NCBI GenBank assembly: GCA_002747735.1
Contig: PDQE01000041.1
Location: 1 to 8,803 of the forward strand
Origin: Flavobacteriales bacterium
Lineage (GTDB): Bacteria > Bacteroidota > Bacteroidia > Flavobacteriales > Flavobacteriaceae
Length of the DNA: 8,803 bases
Direction: 5' to 3'
Positions 6,686-8,803 of the stretch are shown one piece after another; position 1 is the first letter of the stretch, and every line of letters begins with the position of its first letter. The position numbers and the translations under genes were made by a program. The notes under the pieces are model-generated. The model was not told the origin of the DNA, made no database searches, and worked only from the letters and a program-made list of their open reading frames with translations.

Positions 6686-6902
6686 CTTAGAATTTAAGTT
6701 GTGTAAATCTACAACCTAATTTCGATTTGTAAAAATCAGACACCTCGCAAATCAATGATTTTAAAGGTGTTTTTAATATAATTTTCTAACATTACACATT
6801 AAAAATTACCTTATACGCATTCAAACGGCCGGTTTCCTCATTTACACTTTTTTATGGCCTATACCCCAACTATTTTTACAGTGAATTTAAAAATCATATA
6901 TT
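6686..6902. promoter_or_regulatory. Divergent promoter region between kinase and VWA genes
   Basis: These 217 bp must hold the starts of both divergent transcripts. On the minus strand TAGATTTA (6704-6711) is one base off the -7 consensus and would start the kinase mRNA about 15 nt before its ATG. On the plus strand TATTTTTA (6871-6878) is one base off and would give a leader of roughly 20-25 nt for the VWA gene. Neither has a clear -33 element. The dyad at 6740-6770 lies between them. Confidence 0.45.
6740..6770. promoter_or_regulatory. Extended dyad symmetry, possible operator or hairpin
   Basis: Two nested inverted repeats share the same centre at 6755: outer ACACCT (6740-6745) / AGGTGT (6765-6770) and inner AAATCA (6749-6754) / TGATTT (6756-6761). 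Twelve of 15 pairs match; only the three-base spacers (CGC and TAA) do not. It lies 55 bp upstream of the kinase ATG and 132 bp upstream of the VWA ATG. Plus-strand T-residues follow it, so as RNA it could also act as a hairpin, but its place between divergent genes fits an operator better. Confidence 0.55.
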
Positions 6903-8006
6903 ATGAAAAATGTATTATTATTGGTATTACTCTCGCTGAGCATTGCCACCTTTGCCACAAATAGCCCCAAACAAAATAGCATTAAAGTAGCCCTTTTACT
7001 CGACACAAGTAACTCTATGGATGGGCTTATCAATCAAGCCAAAGCCCAACTTTGGGAAATCGTAAACGAACTCTCCAAAATGAAATGTAACGAGGAAAAC
7101 CCCAACTTACAGATTGCCTTGTATGAATACGGAAACAGCGATATTTCTGTTCTTAAAGGTTACATCAGACAGGTAACAAATTTTAGCAACGACCTAGATC
7201 TTATTTCCGAAAAATTATTTTCCTTAGACACTAATGGCGGCCATGAGTACTGCGGTGAAGTAATTATGACTTCGCTAAAAGATTTGAAATGGGGAAACAA
7301 CAAAAATGACCTTAAACTTATCTTTATAGCCGGCAATGAACCTTTTACACAAGGTGAGATTAATTACAAAGATGCGGCTACCCAAGCCAATGAACAAGAT
7401 GTAACCGTTAATACCATTTTTTGTGGAGATTATAATTCCGGCATCTCCGGAAAATGGAAGGCAGGAGCTGACCTTACAGGTGGCGATTATATGGTAATTA
7501 ATCACAATGACAGAATAGTTCATATTGCCACGCCCTATGATGATATTATCATAAAACTAAACCGTCAACTTAACGACACCTATATTTATTATGGCAAGGA
7601 AGGTTCTAACAAAAGAATGCTGCAAAGAAAACAAGATGAAAATGCTGCTGAAATGGACGAAGTAGTAATAGTTAAACGTGCCGTAAGCAAAAGTGGCAGG
7701 CTCTATAATAACGCCAGTTGGGACTTAGTAGATGCAGAAAACGACAAAGGTTTTAGCTATAAATCCTTAGACAAAAAAAGCCTTCCTAAAGAATTGCAAA
7801 ATAAATCCACGGAAGAAATAAAAACCTATGTAGCCGAGCAACGCAAGAAAAGAGCCGATATTAAAAAAGCAATTCAATCGTATAATAAAAAAAGAGATGC
7901 CTACGTAGCAAAACAACATATTAAAAATGCCAATAAAAACAGCTTGGAAAATGTGTTGTTAAAAACCGTAAGAAAACAGGCCAAAGCAAAAAATTATGAA
8001 TGGTAA
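6903..8006 (+). CDS. Secreted VWA-domain protein of unknown function
   Basis: This 367-residue protein has a signal peptide (1-18, cleavage after Phe-Ala) and no lipobox or later membrane helix, so it is probably periplasmic or secreted. Residues about 27-220 form a von Willebrand factor A domain: the first MIDAS motif is intact (DTSNS, Asp34/Ser36/Ser38), the likely MIDAS threonine is Thr110 (LDTNGGHEYCG), but the strand that usually ends in Asp reads FIAGNEPF (141-148), without that Asp. Cys62, Cys117 and Cys174 could allow a disulphide in the periplasm. After it come DEVVIVKRAV (252-261) and a conserved-looking YNNASWDLVD (268-277), then a Lys-rich helical tail (about 295-367). VWA domains usually bind partner proteins through a metal ion; the partner is unknown. 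It is divergent from the kinase gene and 61 bp upstream of a lipoprotein gene on the same strand. The ATG at 6903 gives the signal peptide. Confidence 0.85.
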   Translation: MKNVLLLVLLSLSIATFATNSPKQNSIKVALLLDTSNSMDGLINQAKAQLWEIVNELSKMKCNEENPNLQIALYEYGNSDISVLKGYIRQVTNFSNDLDLISEKLFSLDTNGGHEYCGEVIMTSLKDLKWGNNKNDLKLIFIAGNEPFTQGEINYKDAATQANEQDVTVNTIFCGDYNSGISGKWKAGADLTGGDYMVINHNDRIVHIATPYDDIIIKLNRQLNDTYIYYGKEGSNKRMLQRKQDENAAEMDEVVIVKRAVSKSGRLYNNASWDLVDAENDKGFSYKSLDKKSLPKELQNKSTEEIKTYVAEQRKKRADIKKAIQSYNKKRDAYVAKQHIKNANKNSLENVLLKTVRKQAKAKNYEW

Positions 8007-8034
8007 AGTACAGATACAAGCGTTAGAAATGCGA

Positions 8035-8050
8035 AGTTAAAAGTTTAACT
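8035..8050. promoter_or_regulatory. 16-bp near-perfect palindrome upstream of the lipoprotein gene
   Basis: AGTTAAA (8035-8041) and TTTAACT (8044-8050) are perfect inverted repeats with only two bases between them, too close for a stable RNA loop and more like a protein-binding dyad. It lies just upstream of the -7-like element at 8056-8063 and 18 bp before the lipoprotein ATG, where a repressor or activator could act. Confidence 0.45.
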
Positions 8051-8055
8051 GATTA

Positions 8056-8063
8056 CAGATTTG
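8056..8063 (+). promoter_or_regulatory. -7-like element (CAGATTTG) before the lipoprotein gene
   Basis: CAGATTTG differs from TAnnTTTG only at the first base. It ends four bases before the ATG at 8068, the same distance as at murI, suggesting a leaderless transcript. The 11-mer AGATTTGTACT (8057-8067) recurs exactly at 8756-8766 before the next gene. No -33 element is evident. Confidence 0.4.
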
Positions 8064-8067
8064 TACT

Positions 8068-8724
8068 ATGAAAACAATTCATTTATTTATGATGGCCGCC
8101 ACTATATGCCTGTCATTATCCTGTAAAAACACAAAAAAACAAGACAGTAGTTTAAACAATGATAATTTGGTTAAAACTAACGATAATAATACCAATAAAC
8201 CGATTATTTATTTGCCTGTGATTTTGGACAGTACAGACTATTTAGTATATCCTGTGGGCAAACCCATACAATTAGAAGCATCAAAAATGTTTTCGTATCG
8301 TTCTAATAACGATTATAATAACTCCCTTCAAAATTTAATCTTTGAAGACACTCATACCGGTAAAACCCATATTTTGTCAGATAAAAAACTAAAAATTAAA
8401 TCTTTTAGTCTGTTGGCAGATAATAATTATGATACTTCTAATAAGGATAGCATTTCTAACTCATCTCAGGTTATTTTATATCAATTAGAAGACGAAGATT
8501 CCACAGAAAGACAACCATTTATAGCAACCTACATTAGCCAAATAAACGGTAAAAACTTTACAAGATTACCACCATTGGATGCCGTTATAGTGGATTATAA
8601 ATACGTAAGGGAGCTAAACAAATTGTATTTCCAAACCAAAAAAAAGGCATTAATTAATGATGCAGATGCCATTTCAGCTTTGTGGTCTGTAAATTTAACA
8701 GACTTTAAACCTGAATTCGGTTAA
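8068..8724 (+). CDS. Putative lipoprotein of unknown function
   Basis: I do not recognise this 218-residue protein. Residues 1-18 form a lipoprotein signal ending in LSLSC, so Cys19 is probably lipidated; a Lys/Asn/Asp-rich linker (20-45) follows, as is common after the anchor in Bacteroidota lipoproteins. The rest is a soluble domain rich in Asn, Asp and Ser with alternating short strands: IIYLPVILDSTDYLVYPVG (46-64), FEDTHTGKTHIL (91-102), then a C-terminal part with LNKLYFQTKK (183-192) and DADAISALWSVNL (198-210). It has no transmembrane helix after the anchor and no catalytic motif I can name. It follows the secreted VWA gene by 61 bp on the same strand, which suggests that the two act together at the envelope, although a -7-like element before it may allow separate transcription. 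The ATG at 8068 is required for the signal sequence. No clear terminator follows. Confidence 0.75.
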   Translation: MKTIHLFMMAATICLSLSCKNTKKQDSSLNNDNLVKTNDNNTNKPIIYLPVILDSTDYLVYPVGKPIQLEASKMFSYRSNNDYNNSLQNLIFEDTHTGKTHILSDKKLKIKSFSLLADNNYDTSNKDSISNSSQVILYQLEDEDSTERQPFIATYISQINGKNFTRLPPLDAVIVDYKYVRELNKLYFQTKKKALINDADAISALWSVNLTDFKPEFG

Positions 8725-8754
8725 TCTTGTTTTCACAGAACGTATAGAATACTT

Positions 8755-8762
8755 TAGATTTG
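8755..8762 (+). promoter_or_regulatory. -7 promoter element (TAGATTTG) before the last, partial gene
   Basis: TAGATTTG is an exact match to TAnnTTTG and ends 11 bases before an ATG at 8774. A TTG at 8727-8729 is 25 bp upstream, a little further than the usual 19-21 bp for the -33 element, so only the -7 half is convincing. The flanking AGATTTGTACT is shared with the region before the lipoprotein gene. Confidence 0.55.
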
Positions 8763-8773
8763 TACTTAAAAGC

Positions 8774-8803
8774 ATGAAGAAATATCAAGATATTTCAAAG
8801 GTT
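8774..8803 (+). CDS. Start of a gene cut by the window edge (partial)
   Basis: An ATG at 8774 opens a frame that stays open to the end of the window: MKKYQDISKV. It follows a perfect -7 promoter element at a suitable distance, and the same strand is coding upstream. Ten residues are too few to identify the product; there is no hydrophobic signal sequence in what is visible. Confidence 0.4.
   Translation, partial: MKKYQDISKV

Noticed and set aside
7275..7523. Antisense open frame of 82 codons within the VWA gene
   Set aside because: It lies opposite the conserved VWA core and has no start signals.
6903..8006. The DEVVIV segment of the VWA protein (252-257) as a TonB box
   Set aside because: It resembles the DEVVV sequence of TonB-dependent receptors, but it is internal, follows a VWA domain, and there is no beta-barrel.
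1..8803. Insertion sequence, prophage, CRISPR or defence island
   Set aside because: I found no transposase, integrase, terminal inverted repeats, regularly spaced repeats or known defence domains; the genes look like ordinary chromosomal ones.

Overview
The window looks like chromosomal DNA of a member of Bacteroidota, most likely Flavobacteriaceae. The evidence is the low GC content, the skp/ompH-like gene directly before murI, a LytS-type kinase carrying a carboxypeptidase-regulatory-like domain plus TPRs, Bacteroidota-style lipoprotein signals, almost no Shine-Dalgarno sequences, and TAnnTTTG-type -7 promoter elements. I see no mobile element, CRISPR array, tRNA or rRNA.

Layout. (1) 1-1453, plus strand: an OmpH/Skp periplasmic chaperone, a very strong hairpin terminator, then glutamate racemase (murI) with its own -7 element only four bases before the ATG, which suggests a leaderless mRNA. 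(2) 1454-1961: a 508-bp gene-free stretch between convergent genes, holding a bidirectional GC-rich terminator (1770-1799) and several AT-rich inverted repeats. (3) 1962-6685, minus strand, read from right to left: a membrane sensor histidine kinase (CarboxypepD_reg-like domain, TPRs, one TM, LytS-type kinase), a LytTR response regulator, a gamma-class carbonic anhydrase-like hexapeptide-repeat protein, and a secreted lipoprotein of the esterase-like/phytase-like family. The last three genes overlap by 4 and 13 bp and are almost certainly one operon; the kinase lies 175 bp upstream of the regulator. (4) 6686-6902: a divergent intergenic region with an extended dyad symmetry centred on 6755. 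(5) 6903-8724, plus strand: a secreted von Willebrand factor A (VWA) protein and a small lipoprotein of unknown function. A perfect TAGATTTG -7 element then precedes the first ten codons of a further gene cut by the window edge.

How the genes work together. OmpH and MurI serve envelope biogenesis (outer-membrane protein chaperoning and D-glutamate for peptidoglycan). The kinase and regulator are very probably cognate: a periplasmic TPR/beta-sandwich sensor passing phosphate to a LytTR transcription factor. The regulator is translationally coupled to a carbonic anhydrase-like enzyme and a lipoprotein, so these may be part of its output or simply share its transcript. The divergent VWA/lipoprotein pair is a candidate target, because the dyad lies between it and the kinase.

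Most individual genes are recognisable families. The least described parts are the kinase architecture, the regulator-carbonic anhydrase-phytase-like operon, the VWA/lipoprotein pair and the promoter/dyad structures. Nothing here proves a new system.
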